Source: Flavobacterium sp. AG291
GTDB lineage: Bacteria; Bacteroidota; Bacteroidia; Flavobacteriales; Flavobacteriaceae
Direction of reading: 5' to 3'
Assembly (NCBI RefSeq): GCF_003350375.1
Contig: NZ_QQAR01000007.1
Coordinates: 62,001 to 126,000 of the forward strand
Length of the DNA stretch: 64,000 nt
Shown here: one piece after another, positions 44,108 through 53,722 of the stretch
Layout: every line of letters starts with the position of its first letter
Numbering within the stretch: position 1 is the stretch's first letter
The notes under the pieces: generated by a model
Told to the model about the DNA's origin: nothing
What the model saw: only the letters and a program-made list of their open reading frames with translations
The model's database searches: none
Translations under genes and position numbers: made by a program

Positions 44108-46579
44108 ATGAAACTGAAGGATTTTTGCCTGTACTTTATTTTTTTATTTTCAACTACAGCTTGTATTGCCCAATACAATTTGTCAGGAAAAGTAATTAAT
44201 CAAAATACAAATCACCCCATACCTCAAGCTGAAGTATACAATCGTACCACAGATAAACTTATTAAAACAGATGATAAGGGTGAATTTGTATTTACAAATC
44301 TTAAGCCTGGAAAATATACGCTTGAATTCTTATCTGATCAATTTGATATTGCTACAATTGAAGTTGCAATCGCGTCTTCCAGTCAGCAAATTACAGTGCA
44401 AATGAAACCGTTACTGATACAACTATCAGAAGTTATTATTGAAGACAGACGCAATGAGGTACTGGGACTTACAAGACTGAAAGATATTGAAGGAACTTCA
44501 ATATATGCAGGTAAAAAAACAGAAGTAGTTGTACTTAATAAACAAATGGGAAATATGGCTGCCAATAATGCCCGACAGGTATTTTCTCAGGTTGTAGGTT
44601 TAAACATTTATGAAAGTAATGATGGTGGACTTCAGCTAAACATAGGAGGTAGAGGACTGGATCCTAACCGTTCAGCCTATTTTAATGTCCGCCAGAATAA
44701 TTATGACATTAGTGCTGACATATTGGGTTATCCGGAAAGTTATTACACACCTCCAGCCGAAGGTCTTGACCGTATTGAGGTAGTAAGAGGAGCCGCCTCA
44801 TTACAATATGGTCCTCAGTTTGGCGGATTAGTAAACTTTAAGATGAAAACACCGGTAAGCAACAAAAAAATGGAAGTGACAACACGCCAGACTTTTGGAT
44901 CTTATAACTTTATAACCAATTTTACAAGTCTTAGCGGCACAGTAGGCAAATTCAGTTATTATACCTACTACAATTATAAACAAGGTGACGGATTCCAACC
45001 TAATTCAGAATTTAAGTCCCATAATTATTTTGGGAATTTTAATTACCAATTTACTGAAAGAACCAGTCTTAGCTTAGATTATACCTACTTCACTTACCTG
45101 GCAAAACAACCGGGAGGCCTTAGCGACACAATGTTTGAAGAAAATCCTATGCAGAGTAACCGCAAAAGGAACTGGTTTGAAGTAAACTGGAACCTTATGA
45201 CGCTTAAATTTAAGCACAAGTTTAACTCATCAACCGACTTAAGCTTTAATTTGTTTGGCCTTTATGCACAACGAAATACAGTCGGTTACAGATCAAACAG
45301 GGTATCAGATGCCGATACTCCAGGCACGGTACGTGATCTTATCACAGGAAAATTCTCAAACTGGGGTTTTGAAACTAAACTATTACATCGCTATAATTTC
45401 TTTGGTAATAAAAATGCTTTTGTATTGGGAGCCAAATATTATGATGCACATAATACTGCCAAACAAGGTCCGGGAAGTTCAGGTAGTGATGCTAATTTTA
45501 ATTACGCAACAGATGAGTTTCCTTATTACAAAAATCAATCAGATTACACCTATCCCAATAAAAATATAGCTTTATTCGGAGAAAATATTTTTAAAATAAC
45601 TTCAAAGTTTACAATAACTCCTGGCATACGATTCGAGTATATTGACACCAAGGCTATTGGTTCATACAGAACAATAAACCTTGACTTTGCAGGCAATGTT
45701 ATACTGGATGAGACAACAAATGAAAACAAAAATCTTAGCCGCTCTTTTGTACTACTGGGAACAGGGCTAAGCTACAAACCTGTTGACGGCCTCGAATTTT
45801 ATACTAACTTTTCGCAAAATTACCGATCGATAACTTTTAACGACTTACGAATTATAGAACCTTCCTATGTAATAGACAAGAATCTTAGTGATGAGAAAGG
45901 TTATACTTTTGATGGAGGAATAAGAGGAAAAATATCAAACAAAATTAACTATGACATAAGCGCTTTTGGGCTTGCTTATAATGACAGGATTGGACAGATA
46001 ATAACCCGATATAACGAAATTTTTCCGGAATCTGAGGATGAAAGACCTGTAAAATACAGAACAAATGTTGGTGATGCTTTTATGTACGGACTTGAGTTTT
46101 TCACTAATGTTAGCCTGCAAAAAACTTTCTTTAATGAACAGAATGAAAATTACAACTGGAATATCTTTGTAAATGCAGCCTTTACAAAATCAAAATATAC
46201 AAAATCAAGATTATCAGGAATAGTTGGTAATGAAGTTGAATTTATTCCACTTGTTAACTTAAAGACGGGAATGTCTTTTGGCTATAAGAAATTTATGTCT
46301 AACCTGCAGTTAACTTACTTGAGTGATCAATATACCGACGCAACAAATGCTCCGTTAGACGTTAAAAATCAAAACGGAATTATTGGTCAAATCCCTTCAT
46401 ACCATATTATGGACCTTTCTTTCTCTTATATCTTTACAAAATCGATTAAGCTGGAAACCGGTATAAATAATTTAACCGATAATAAATATTTTACGAGAAG
46501 AGCTACCGGATATCCCGGTCCCGGAATTATTCCTTCTGCTCCAAGAACATATTATGCAACGTTACAATTACAGTTTTAA
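44108..46579 (+). CDS. TonB-dependent outer-membrane receptor (FecA-like)
   Basis: The 823-residue protein has a signal peptide (about residues 1-21). A carboxypeptidase-D-like regulatory fold follows (about 22-100; SGKVINQNTNHPIPQAEVYN and LKPGKYTLEF). The plug domain (about 125-245) contains GGRGLDPNRSAYFNVR and RIEVVRGAASLQYGPQFGGLVNF. The rest is a long beta-barrel ending in the aromatic TLQLQF C-terminus. It imports a scarce ligand, probably a metal complex given the imelysin neighbours and its FecA-like plug. There is no SusD partner, which argues against glycan uptake. It is followed after 58 bp by the HTTM gene. Confidence 0.92.
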   Translation: MKLKDFCLYFIFLFSTTACIAQYNLSGKVINQNTNHPIPQAEVYNRTTDKLIKTDDKGEFVFTNLKPGKYTLEFLSDQFDIATIEVAIASSSQQITVQMKPLLIQLSEVIIEDRRNEVLGLTRLKDIEGTSIYAGKKTEVVVLNKQMGNMAANNARQVFSQVVGLNIYESNDGGLQLNIGGRGLDPNRSAYFNVRQNNYDISADILGYPESYYTPPAEGLDRIEVVRGAASLQYGPQFGGLVNFKMKTPVSNKKMEVTTRQTFGSYNFITNFTSLSGTVGKFSYYTYYNYKQGDGFQPNSEFKSHNYFGNFNYQFTERTSLSLDYTYFTYLAKQPGGLSDTMFEENPMQSNRKRNWFEVNWNLMTLKFKHKFNSSTDLSFNLFGLYAQRNTVGYRSNRVSDADTPGTVRDLITGKFSNWGFETKLLHRYNFFGNKNAFVLGAKYYDAHNTAKQGPGSSGSDANFNYATDEFPYYKNQSDYTYPNKNIALFGENIFKITSKFTITPGIRFEYIDTKAIGSYRTINLDFAGNVILDETTNENKNLSRSFVLLGTGLSYKPVDGLEFYTNFSQNYRSITFNDLRIIEPSYVIDKNLSDEKGYTFDGGIRGKISNKINYDISAFGLAYNDRIGQIITRYNEIFPESEDERPVKYRTNVGDAFMYGLEFFTNVSLQKTFFNEQNENYNWNIFVNAAFTKSKYTKSRLSGIVGNEVEFIPLVNLKTGMSFGYKKFMSNLQLTYLSDQYTDATNAPLDVKNQNGIIGQIPSYHIMDLSFSYIFTKSIKLETGINNLTDNKYFTRRATGYPGPGIIPSAPRTYYATLQLQF

Positions 46580-46637
46580 AAACCGATAAGTCAATAAATA
46601 AGCTAACACTGTTACGCCGAAATTAAATCTTACTAAA

Positions 46638-48005
46638 ATGGTTTACCGTATCAAAGAATATCTTAATTCATATACAAATGCCTCAACACTGGCTTTTTTC
46701 AGGCTTGCATTTGGATTTATGATGCTATTGGGGCTTGTACGTTTTGCATTAAATGACTGGATCGATAAATTTTATATTGAGCCGGGGTTTCATTTTACTT
46801 ACTATGGATTTAGCTGGATAAAGCCCATCGGGGTATATACTTATGTTATATTTTTAATTTGTGCACTTGCGGCCATTGGTATCAGTATAGGTTATAAATA
46901 CAGAATATCAGCCATAATTTTCTTTCTAAGTTTTACTTACATAGAACTTATGGATAAGACAACCTATCTTAACCATTATTATTTCGTATCGGTTATAAGC
47001 TTTGTGATGATATTCCTTCCGGCAGGCAATTACTTTTCTGTAGATGCCTACAGGAATCCAGTACGGTCATTTGGACAAATACCACGATGGACTATTGACA
47101 TTTTAAAGCTTTTACTGGCTATGGTTTATTTCTATGCCGGTCTTGCAAAACTAAACTCCGATTGGCTTGTTAATGCAATGCCTTTAAAAATATGGCTTAC
47201 AGCTCATGCTAACTTACCCGTTATTGGTCCTTTAATGTTGAAAAGCTGGGTACACTACACCTTTAGCTGTTTTGGAGCAGTATATGATCTCTTTATCGTA
47301 TTTCTTCTTATAAACAGAAGAACAAGACTATTAGGTTTTTTATTGGTCCTTTCTTTTCATTTAATGACTTCGTTATTGTTTCCTATCGGTATGTTTCCAT
47401 ATATTATGATAGTTTGTTCACTGATTTTTTTCAGTAACAGTTTGCATACGAACGTACTTAAATTTTTATCCAAAATTTTTAAATTACCTGCAAAGCTAGC
47501 AGAAACCCAACAGATTTATGCTCCCCGTTTCAGGTCACTTTATCGCTTGAGCCTTTATCTCTTGGGAATTTTTCTTGTAATTCAGTTATCATTTCCTTTC
47601 CGGTATATTTTATATCCGGGGGAATTATTTTGGACCGAAGAAGGATTTCGATTTTCATGGAGAGTTATGCTCATGGAAAAAGCCGGCTCCGCACAGTTTA
47701 AAATTACAGACAGGAAAACAGGGAAAAGCATTTATGTAAATAATGAGGATTACCTAACACGATTTCAGGAAAAGCAAATGGCGTTTCAACCCGATTTTAT
47801 ACTGGAATATGCTCATTTTTTACATGACCATTATGAATCGCTGGGAATGTATGATCCCATTGTAAATGTTGAATGTTATGTTGCCCTCAACGGACGATTG
47901 AGTACCCTTTATATTAATCCTGAAACAGACCTTTCACATATACCGGAATCATTTGAACATAAAGAATGGATACTTCCTTTTAAAGGCTCAATATGGAGGC
48001 TTTAA
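46638..48005 (+). CDS. HTTM (vitamin K-dependent gamma-carboxylase-like) membrane protein
   Basis: This 455-residue inner-membrane protein has the HTTM (horizontally transferred transmembrane) domain, related to vertebrate gamma-glutamyl carboxylase. About eight transmembrane helices fill residues 17-320. They include FRLAFGFMMLLGLVRF at the start, the WIDKFYIEPGFHFTYYGFSW loop, and MVYFYAGLAKLNSDWL. The C-terminal 130 residues are soluble and rich in aromatic residues. HTTM proteins in Bacteroidetes often follow imelysin and TonB receptor genes, as here, but their reaction is not established. A strong terminator closes the operon. Confidence 0.87.
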   Translation: MVYRIKEYLNSYTNASTLAFFRLAFGFMMLLGLVRFALNDWIDKFYIEPGFHFTYYGFSWIKPIGVYTYVIFLICALAAIGISIGYKYRISAIIFFLSFTYIELMDKTTYLNHYYFVSVISFVMIFLPAGNYFSVDAYRNPVRSFGQIPRWTIDILKLLLAMVYFYAGLAKLNSDWLVNAMPLKIWLTAHANLPVIGPLMLKSWVHYTFSCFGAVYDLFIVFLLINRRTRLLGFLLVLSFHLMTSLLFPIGMFPYIMIVCSLIFFSNSLHTNVLKFLSKIFKLPAKLAETQQIYAPRFRSLYRLSLYLLGIFLVIQLSFPFRYILYPGELFWTEEGFRFSWRVMLMEKAGSAQFKITDRKTGKSIYVNNEDYLTRFQEKQMAFQPDFILEYAHFLHDHYESLGMYDPIVNVECYVALNGRLSTLYINPETDLSHIPESFEHKEWILPFKGSIWRL

Positions 48006-48034
48006 AACAGCTTAATCATAATTAAATTCAGTAT

Positions 48035-48072
48035 AAAGAGCGGCTATCTTAAAATGTAGCCGCTCTTTTTCT
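48035..48072 (+). terminator. Terminator of the imelysin/TonB/HTTM operon
   Basis: AAAGAGCGGCTA and TAGCCGCTCTTT make a 12-bp perfect stem followed by TTTCTTTAT, 30 bp after the stop of the HTTM gene. Confidence 0.92.
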
Positions 48073-48153
48073 TTATCTGGATAAAGTACTGAAATATAAA
48101 ACACCAACATCTTAAGAGTAAGCTACATTCCGATAATAAACATCAACATTTTT

Positions 48154-48169
48154 TCACGAAATATCGTAA
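48154..48169. promoter_or_regulatory. Copy 1 of a 16-bp palindromic regulatory site
   Basis: TCACGAAATATCGTAA matches 14 of 16 positions of TTACGATATATCGTAA. It lies about 170 bp before the start of the lipoprotein hydrolase gene, at a distance suited to an enhancer-binding activator. See the copies at 50839 and 57105. Confidence 0.6.
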
Positions 48170-48249
48170 TTAAAAAAATTAGATTAAAATTTAAAGAACT
48201 AACAATCAAACACTTAATTAAAAAGAATGATTTTAGATAAATAGTTGTA

Positions 48250-48265
48250 TGTAAGGCAAATAGCA
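48250..48265 (+). promoter_or_regulatory. Weak sigma-54-like sequence upstream of the lipoprotein hydrolase
   Basis: TGTAAGGCAAATAGCA keeps the TG and the GC at -12 spacing of TGGCACGN4TTGC but lacks the second G at -24. It is about 72 bp before the ATG. This is suggestive only. Confidence 0.25.
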
Positions 48266-48336
48266 GTTGTTTGTAGTAACATAAACAACATCTGACAAAT
48301 CCTTACATATTAATCAACAACTAAATCTTTTTAATT

Positions 48337-49353
48337 ATGAAAACTAAATCAAATCTCTCTGGAGTCTTCAATTTTAAGACAAAAGCCTTTACTATTTTAC
48401 TATCCTGTTTTTTATTACTTTCTATCATTTCCTGTAGTAAAAAAGCAGAAACGGCAACTGAGGAAAATACAAATGCAATAGTAACCGATACTATACAAGT
48501 TGCACCTGCAAATCCACCTGAAAACTTTAAGCATGAAACAGCTACGGTAAATGGTATTAAGATACATTATGTAATAGGTGGAAAAGGCGAACCGCTTGTA
48601 TTGGTACATGGTTTTGGACAAAACTGGTATATGTGGAACAGATTACTGCCGGAACTGTCAAAACATTTTACAGTAATCGCTCCCGATTTAAGAGGTGTCG
48701 GAGAATCAGATAAACCCGAAGGAGGTTATGATAAAAAAACAATGGCATCAGACATCCATGAACTTGTAAATCAACTGGGATATAAAAAGATAAACCTGGC
48801 CGGTCATGATATAGGACTAATGGTTGCCTATGCCTATGTTGCCCAATATGAAGACAGCGTAAACAAAGTAGCGCTTATGGATGCCCTTTTACCGGGAGTT
48901 GAGCCGGTTTGGTCGTCGGTTTCTGCATCCGCATGGTGGTTTGGCTTTTTTGCATGGCCCGCTTCAGGTGACATCGTGAAAGGTAAAGAAAAAGAATTCC
49001 TAACTAACTTTTGGCCTGTAGTAGGTCATGTAAAAGAACCTTTTACACCAGAAGAAACTACAGAATTTATCAGGGCTTATGCTGTTCCGGGCGGAACCAC
49101 AGCCGCTTTTAAATGGTTTGGTGCATTTCCTCAGGATGGAAAAGACAATCTTATATTCATGAAGAGAAAAATAAAAACACCTTTATTAGCCATGGGTGGA
49201 GAGTATTTTGCAGCCGCTTTCCTAAAAGATCATTCCAAATTAGTAGCCGAAAATGTAACCGAGTCAAAAATTGCAAACTCAGGACACTGGCTGGTTCAGG
49301 AAAATACTGCACAGGTACAAAAAGACTTACTTGACTTTTTCTTAAGTAAATAA
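48337..49353 (+). CDS. Alpha/beta hydrolase lipoprotein (epoxide hydrolase-like)
   Basis: The 338-residue protein has a lipobox (LSIISC, lipid cysteine at residue 33) followed by a charged linker, so it is a membrane-anchored lipoprotein. The hydrolase part has the oxyanion segment VHGFGQNWYMW, the PDLRGVGESDKP loop, and the nucleophile elbow AGHDIG. There the usual serine is aspartate, as in epoxide hydrolases and haloalkane dehalogenases. The catalytic histidine is in NSGHWLVQE. The acid partner is not clear. The substrate would be an epoxide or related electrophile. It is 64 bp ahead of a porin-like gene and preceded by a palindrome shared with dps and the isochorismatase-fold gene. Confidence 0.85.
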   Translation: MKTKSNLSGVFNFKTKAFTILLSCFLLLSIISCSKKAETATEENTNAIVTDTIQVAPANPPENFKHETATVNGIKIHYVIGGKGEPLVLVHGFGQNWYMWNRLLPELSKHFTVIAPDLRGVGESDKPEGGYDKKTMASDIHELVNQLGYKKINLAGHDIGLMVAYAYVAQYEDSVNKVALMDALLPGVEPVWSSVSASAWWFGFFAWPASGDIVKGKEKEFLTNFWPVVGHVKEPFTPEETTEFIRAYAVPGGTTAAFKWFGAFPQDGKDNLIFMKRKIKTPLLAMGGEYFAAAFLKDHSKLVAENVTESKIANSGHWLVQENTAQVQKDLLDFFLSK

Positions 49354-49417
49354 ATATAGCCTCCGGATTAGATTAAGAGGTATTCGGCTTCAATACAAGA
49401 ATCTTAAAAAGATTATC

Positions 49418-50809
49418 ATGAAAAATAAAAACATCACCCTAATACTTTTAAGCATCCTTGCTTTCACTATTATACAGCAAAGCTATGCACAATCCTATCC
49501 GGAGTTTAAATCCATGCGATTTGAAGAAGACTATTCTGTTTTGGCTAATGATACAATTAAAAAAGACTGGTACACAGAGGCAAAGTACATCCCCCTCACC
49601 TCTTCAGGAAAAACATTTCTAAGCTTTGGCGGAGAGGTTCGGTATCAATATTTCTACATTAAGAATGAAAAATGGGGAGATGAACCTAAAGATGCTGATG
49701 GTTATATACTTAACCGTTTATTATTGCATAGCGATTTTCATGCAGGCAAACACTTTAGAGCTTTTGTACAATTCCAAAGCAGTAATACCAGTGGCAGATT
49801 AGATCCGAGCCCGGTTGAGAGCAACCCTCTAGAATTGCATCAGGGTTTTGTTGATTTGAATGTATTTTCAGAGAAAGACCGTCAATTAATTTTAAGGGCA
49901 GGAAGGCAGGAATTTAGTTATGGTTCACAACGCCTTGTGGCTTTACGTGAAGGCCCAAACAACCGACAATCTTTTGATGCTATAAAAGCGATAGCCGGTT
50001 TTAAAAATTATCACGCCGATCTTTTCTACAGTCATTATGTAGTAGCTGAAGATGGAATTTTTGATGACACATCAAATAAGGAAAAACAGTTTTGGGGAAG
50101 CTACATAGTTATCAATAAGATACCTGTAATAAAGAATATCGATTTATATTATTTAGGTTACAAAAGGGCCAACTCTCATTTTGATGATGCAAACGGAAAA
50201 GAATTAAGACATTCTTTAGGAACCCGCATCTGGGGGAAATATGATAACTGGCGTTATGATGCAGAAGCAGTTTATCAGTTTGGAACTGTAGATGTAAAAG
50301 ACATAAAAGCCTGGACTGTTACCTTAAATACAGGTTATCGTATCACATCGGTAGTTTTACATCCGGAAATTGGTTTAAAAGTTGAAACGATAAGTGGCGA
50401 TAAAACAAAAAACGATAACAATTTAGAAACTTTTAACCCATTATTTCCAAGGGGGGCTTATTTTGGACTAGCCTCCGTAATCGGTCCTTCTAACCTTGTT
50501 GATTTACATCCTTCACTAAACTTTGAACTTACCAAAAATCTTAATTGGGTATTGGATTATGATATGTTCTGGCGGTATAGCAGCCAGGATGGCATTTATG
50601 GACCAAACACAATTATGGTTTATCCGGGAGATGCAAGCACCGATAAACAAATAGGTGAGCAATTTGAAAGCGAAATCATATTCCAGCCAAATAAATATTT
50701 GTATTTCCGTGTTGAGGCAACCTGGTTTAAAGCCGGAGATTTTCTTAAGGCTGCAGGTACCGGAAAAGATATGTTGTTTACCGGAGCAACAATGCAAATT
50801 AAATTTTAA
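49418..50809 (+). CDS. Alginate-export-like (alginate_exp family) outer-membrane porin
   Basis: This 463-residue protein has a signal peptide (1-25, ending YAQ) and a beta-barrel of the Alginate_exp (AlgE-like) family. Characteristic early segments are SFGGEVRYQYFYIKNEKWG, ILNRLLLHSDFHAGKHFRAFVQFQSS, and RLDPSPVESNPLELHQGFVDL. The barrel ends with LFTGATMQIKF and its aromatic C-terminus. The name is historical: in Bacteroidetes and other phyla these proteins are found far from alginate genes and act as general or small-molecule porins. Here it may admit the substrate of the lipoprotein hydrolase next to it. It is probably in the same transcript as that gene. Confidence 0.85.
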   Translation: MKNKNITLILLSILAFTIIQQSYAQSYPEFKSMRFEEDYSVLANDTIKKDWYTEAKYIPLTSSGKTFLSFGGEVRYQYFYIKNEKWGDEPKDADGYILNRLLLHSDFHAGKHFRAFVQFQSSNTSGRLDPSPVESNPLELHQGFVDLNVFSEKDRQLILRAGRQEFSYGSQRLVALREGPNNRQSFDAIKAIAGFKNYHADLFYSHYVVAEDGIFDDTSNKEKQFWGSYIVINKIPVIKNIDLYYLGYKRANSHFDDANGKELRHSLGTRIWGKYDNWRYDAEAVYQFGTVDVKDIKAWTVTLNTGYRITSVVLHPEIGLKVETISGDKTKNDNNLETFNPLFPRGAYFGLASVIGPSNLVDLHPSLNFELTKNLNWVLDYDMFWRYSSQDGIYGPNTIMVYPGDASTDKQIGEQFESEIIFQPNKYLYFRVEATWFKAGDFLKAAGTGKDMLFTGATMQIKF

Positions 50810-50838
50810 TCCAGATATTACAAAAACTGTTCATAAAT

Positions 50839-50854
50839 TTACGATATATCGTAA
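50839..50854. promoter_or_regulatory. Copy 2 of the 16-bp palindrome (perfect)
   Basis: TTACGATATATCGTAA is a perfect palindrome centred about 89 bp before the predicted transcript start of dps, the normal range for an enhancer bound by a sigma-54 activator. Confidence 0.75.
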
Positions 50855-50908
50855 TTACGAATTTTATTCAAACAGCTCTAACCTCTAATTATAAACATTT
50901 TACATTTT

Positions 50909-50924
50909 TGGCAACATTATGGCT
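50909..50924 (+). promoter_or_regulatory. dps: Candidate sigma-54 promoter of dps
   Basis: TGGCAACATTATGGCT fits the sigma-54 consensus TGGCACGN4TTGCT with GG-N10-GC spacing kept and TGGCA intact. Transcription would start near 50936, about 13 bp before the ATG at 50949. The sequence just upstream, TACATTTTTG, also loosely resembles a -7 element, so sigma-54 use is inferred. Confidence 0.55.
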
Positions 50925-50948
50925 TATAGTATAAAAAAAATTACAAAC

Positions 50949-51419
50949 ATGGAAACTAAGATTGGAATAACTACCGAAAATAGAAATACAGGAGTCCAAA
51001 AACTTTGCAAATTACTTGCAGATGAATATGTACTGTATACAAAAACAAGGAATGCTCACTGGAATGTGGAAGGATATGACTTTTATAATAAACACCTGTT
51101 CTTTGAACAACAATATGGTGAGCTGGACGAAATCATAGACAGTGTTGCTGAAAGAATAAGGACTTTAGGCCATTATGCACCTGCTACATTGAAAGATTTC
51201 CTGAATCTTACCCAACTTACAGAAACTAAAAGTGAAGCTAATGATAGTATTGGCTTCATTAAAGAACTGCTGATTGATCACGAAAGCATTATTATATTCC
51301 TGAGAGAAAATATAGATTTTTATACTGATCTTAAAGATTATGGTACCAGTGATTTCATAACCGGTTTAATGGAAACTCATGAGAAAATGGCATGGATGCT
51401 AAGGTCACATATAAAATAG
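50949..51419 (+). CDS. dps: Dps family DNA-binding ferritin-like protein
   Basis: Dps forms a 12-subunit cage that oxidises and stores iron and shields DNA from peroxide. From the ATG at 50949 the protein has 156 residues, the usual Dps size. An open frame from 50919 starts inside the predicted promoter and is rejected. The ferroxidase motif is clear: a TKTRNAHWNVEG segment and DFYNKHLFFEQQYGELDEIIDSVAERIRTLG, giving the His, Asp and Glu ligands at the dimer interface. It lies between the porin gene and the sensor kinase gene and probably belongs to the same response. A sigma-54 promoter and a perfect palindrome stand upstream. Confidence 0.93.
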   Translation: METKIGITTENRNTGVQKLCKLLADEYVLYTKTRNAHWNVEGYDFYNKHLFFEQQYGELDEIIDSVAERIRTLGHYAPATLKDFLNLTQLTETKSEANDSIGFIKELLIDHESIIIFLRENIDFYTDLKDYGTSDFITGLMETHEKMAWMLRSHIK

Positions 51420-51491
51420 TCTTGTAAAAATATTCTGAAAAACAAGAATGTGCTTATATTCGGGGTAACAAACCATCATAGTAAAAGTAAA

Positions 51492-53717
51492 ATGATTTTT
51501 AGGCGCTTACATAAAATAATATTGTTAATTGTCTTTTTTACGGCAGTTAGCATTCATGCGCAATCAACTGAAGATAAAGTTAAGTTTTCAAAAACTATAT
51601 CCCGACTGCACTTTGAAAAAGATGAAACCAAAAAAGCTGAAAATCTTCTTTGGACTGCAAACTACTGCCTGGACAGACCGGGAAACTACAAAAAAGATCT
51701 TGACAGCGCAGCTTTGCTCAATAGGCAATCACTTAAAATCAGTAAACAACTTAACCTTAAAAGCAATATTGCACAAAGCATGCTTCTGGATGGAAAGATT
51801 GCAAAGGAAAGAGGCAATGCCACACTGGCAGGAAAGCTAAAACAAAAGGCACTTGATTATGCTATTGCTCAAGATCTAAAAAAAGATATGGCTGATGCCT
51901 ATACTTCTATAGGATTAGATTATGATGGCAGTAATCTTGAAAGAAATACCGGAGATCTTTTAAAGGCAGCTTCGCTATACCAGGAATTAGGGTCATTTAA
52001 AGAAGAAGCCGAAACCTTTACAAATCTTTCAATCATATATAATTCGGCCTATCAGCCTGCAACATCTATAAAGTATGCCTCACAAGCTATAAAGATTAAA
52101 AAGAGCATTAAAGAGAATAACTTCTTTTCAGAATATACAATGCTTGCCTTAAACCTGAGGATACAAGGCAAATATAATACTGCGTTATCTTATGCTCTGG
52201 CTGCAGAAAAAATAATAGATAAGGCCAGTGATAAACAATGGCAAACTGTTTTAATCAATCTTATAGGCACTATATATTCTGAATTAAAATATCACGATAA
52301 ATCAGTTGAATATTATAAAAAGGCAATTACCCTCGCTAAAGAAAATAAAGATGTTGAAGGGGTGACTTCTATAACCATTAATACCGTTAGGGGATTATAT
52401 AGCAGGGGCAAATACAATGAAGCCCTTGAAATATTAAATAATGGTGCTAAATATTCTCCCAACGACTATTGTAATATTGAATACCCTTCCCTTTACATAC
52501 TGCTATATTGTGAACTAAAAAAATATGAAAAAGCCAAGCCGTATTTTGAGCAATTGCTGAAATGCAGCGAACAGCAAAACAATAATCATCTGGCAGTTGA
52601 AAAAATGTATTATGCAATGATACACTACCTGCTTAAAACAGGTCAGGCACAAAAAGCATATACCTACATTGATGAGCTGAAAAAACTATCAGTTGTAAAT
52701 GATGATTTGTATAATCGTTCACAGTTAGAAAGAACTCACTTTGAAGTTGACTCGGCCAACGGAAACTTTAAAGACGCCATCCAGCACCTTAAAAATTTCA
52801 AAAAGCTTAATGATTCCATCTTCAACATAAACAGTTCTAAACAATATGCTGATTTACAACTTAAATATGAAACTGAAAAAAAAGACGAAAATATTAAGCT
52901 GCTCACGCATAAAAATGAGCTTCAGGAAGTAAAAATCAAAACTGAGAAAGTAATACGCTATATATTTATAGGAAGCCTGATAGTACTATGCATAATCTTA
53001 GGATTATTATATAGCAGATATTGCATGAAACGTAAAACAAACGCAATACTCGAAGCAAAGCAGGAAGAGATAAACACACAGAACAGAAAGTTACAGCGCC
53101 TTGTAGATGAGAAAGAATGGCTTGTAAAGGAAATTCATCATAGAGTAAAAAACAACCTTCAGATTGTTATAAGCCTTCTAAATACACAATCTGCCTATCT
53201 GGATAATGATGATGCTCTGGAAGCTATACAAAATAGCCAGCACAGGATGCATGCCATGTCACTGATCCATCAAAAATTATATCAGACAGATAATCTTTCC
53301 AGTATCAACATGTCATGGTATATAAAAGAACTGGCAGAATACCTAAAAGACAGTTTTGATGATGACGATAAAATTAAATTCAAGCTTAAATTATCAGAAA
53401 TAGAACTGGATGTTGCACAGGCAGTACCGCTGGGACTTATTTTGAACGAAGCGATAAGTAATGCCATTAAATATGCATTCCCCGAGCACAAAGGAATAAT
53501 CAATATACTTTTTGAAGAAAAGGATGAGCATTACCTCTTGAGGATTGAAGATAATGGCATTGGACTTCCCGAAAATTTTGAATCGAACGAAAGCGATTCG
53601 TTAGGAATGAATCTTATGATGGGTCTTGCCGAACAGTTAGACGGCACATTTAGCATAAAATCTGATAAAGGTGTAATAATAACAATTAACTTTATAAAAA
53701 GAGAGGCTACTTTATAG
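51492..53717 (+). CDS. TPR-containing sensor histidine kinase (HisKA_2 type)
   Basis: From the ATG at 51492 the product is 741 residues. It has a signal peptide or anchor (about 1-23) and an export-side region of tetratricopeptide repeats (about 30-430, for example the SVEYYKKAITLAKENKD and YNTALSYALAAEKI units). A coiled coil and one transmembrane helix (about 487-509) follow. The cytosolic kinase has HisKA_2 (about 540-620, EIHHRVKNNLQIVISLL, phospho-acceptor His549 or nearby) and HATPase_c (about 625-735, with NEAISNAIKYAF and DNGIGLP). The response regulator gene starts 5 bp after its stop, so the two form a two-component pair. The signal sensed by the TPR part is unknown. Confidence 0.93.
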   Translation: MIFRRLHKIILLIVFFTAVSIHAQSTEDKVKFSKTISRLHFEKDETKKAENLLWTANYCLDRPGNYKKDLDSAALLNRQSLKISKQLNLKSNIAQSMLLDGKIAKERGNATLAGKLKQKALDYAIAQDLKKDMADAYTSIGLDYDGSNLERNTGDLLKAASLYQELGSFKEEAETFTNLSIIYNSAYQPATSIKYASQAIKIKKSIKENNFFSEYTMLALNLRIQGKYNTALSYALAAEKIIDKASDKQWQTVLINLIGTIYSELKYHDKSVEYYKKAITLAKENKDVEGVTSITINTVRGLYSRGKYNEALEILNNGAKYSPNDYCNIEYPSLYILLYCELKKYEKAKPYFEQLLKCSEQQNNNHLAVEKMYYAMIHYLLKTGQAQKAYTYIDELKKLSVVNDDLYNRSQLERTHFEVDSANGNFKDAIQHLKNFKKLNDSIFNINSSKQYADLQLKYETEKKDENIKLLTHKNELQEVKIKTEKVIRYIFIGSLIVLCIILGLLYSRYCMKRKTNAILEAKQEEINTQNRKLQRLVDEKEWLVKEIHHRVKNNLQIVISLLNTQSAYLDNDDALEAIQNSQHRMHAMSLIHQKLYQTDNLSSINMSWYIKELAEYLKDSFDDDDKIKFKLKLSEIELDVAQAVPLGLILNEAISNAIKYAFPEHKGIINILFEEKDEHYLLRIEDNGIGLPENFESNESDSLGMNLMMGLAEQLDGTFSIKSDKGVIITINFIKREATL

Positions 53718-53722
53718 CCTAA

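Noticed and set aside
49418..50809. Dedicated alginate export
   Set aside because: No alginate synthesis or lyase genes are nearby; the family is a porin fold with varied roles.
50919..50948. Upstream ATG start for dps
   Set aside because: It lies within the predicted promoter and adds residues beyond the usual Dps length; the ATG at 50949 fits better.
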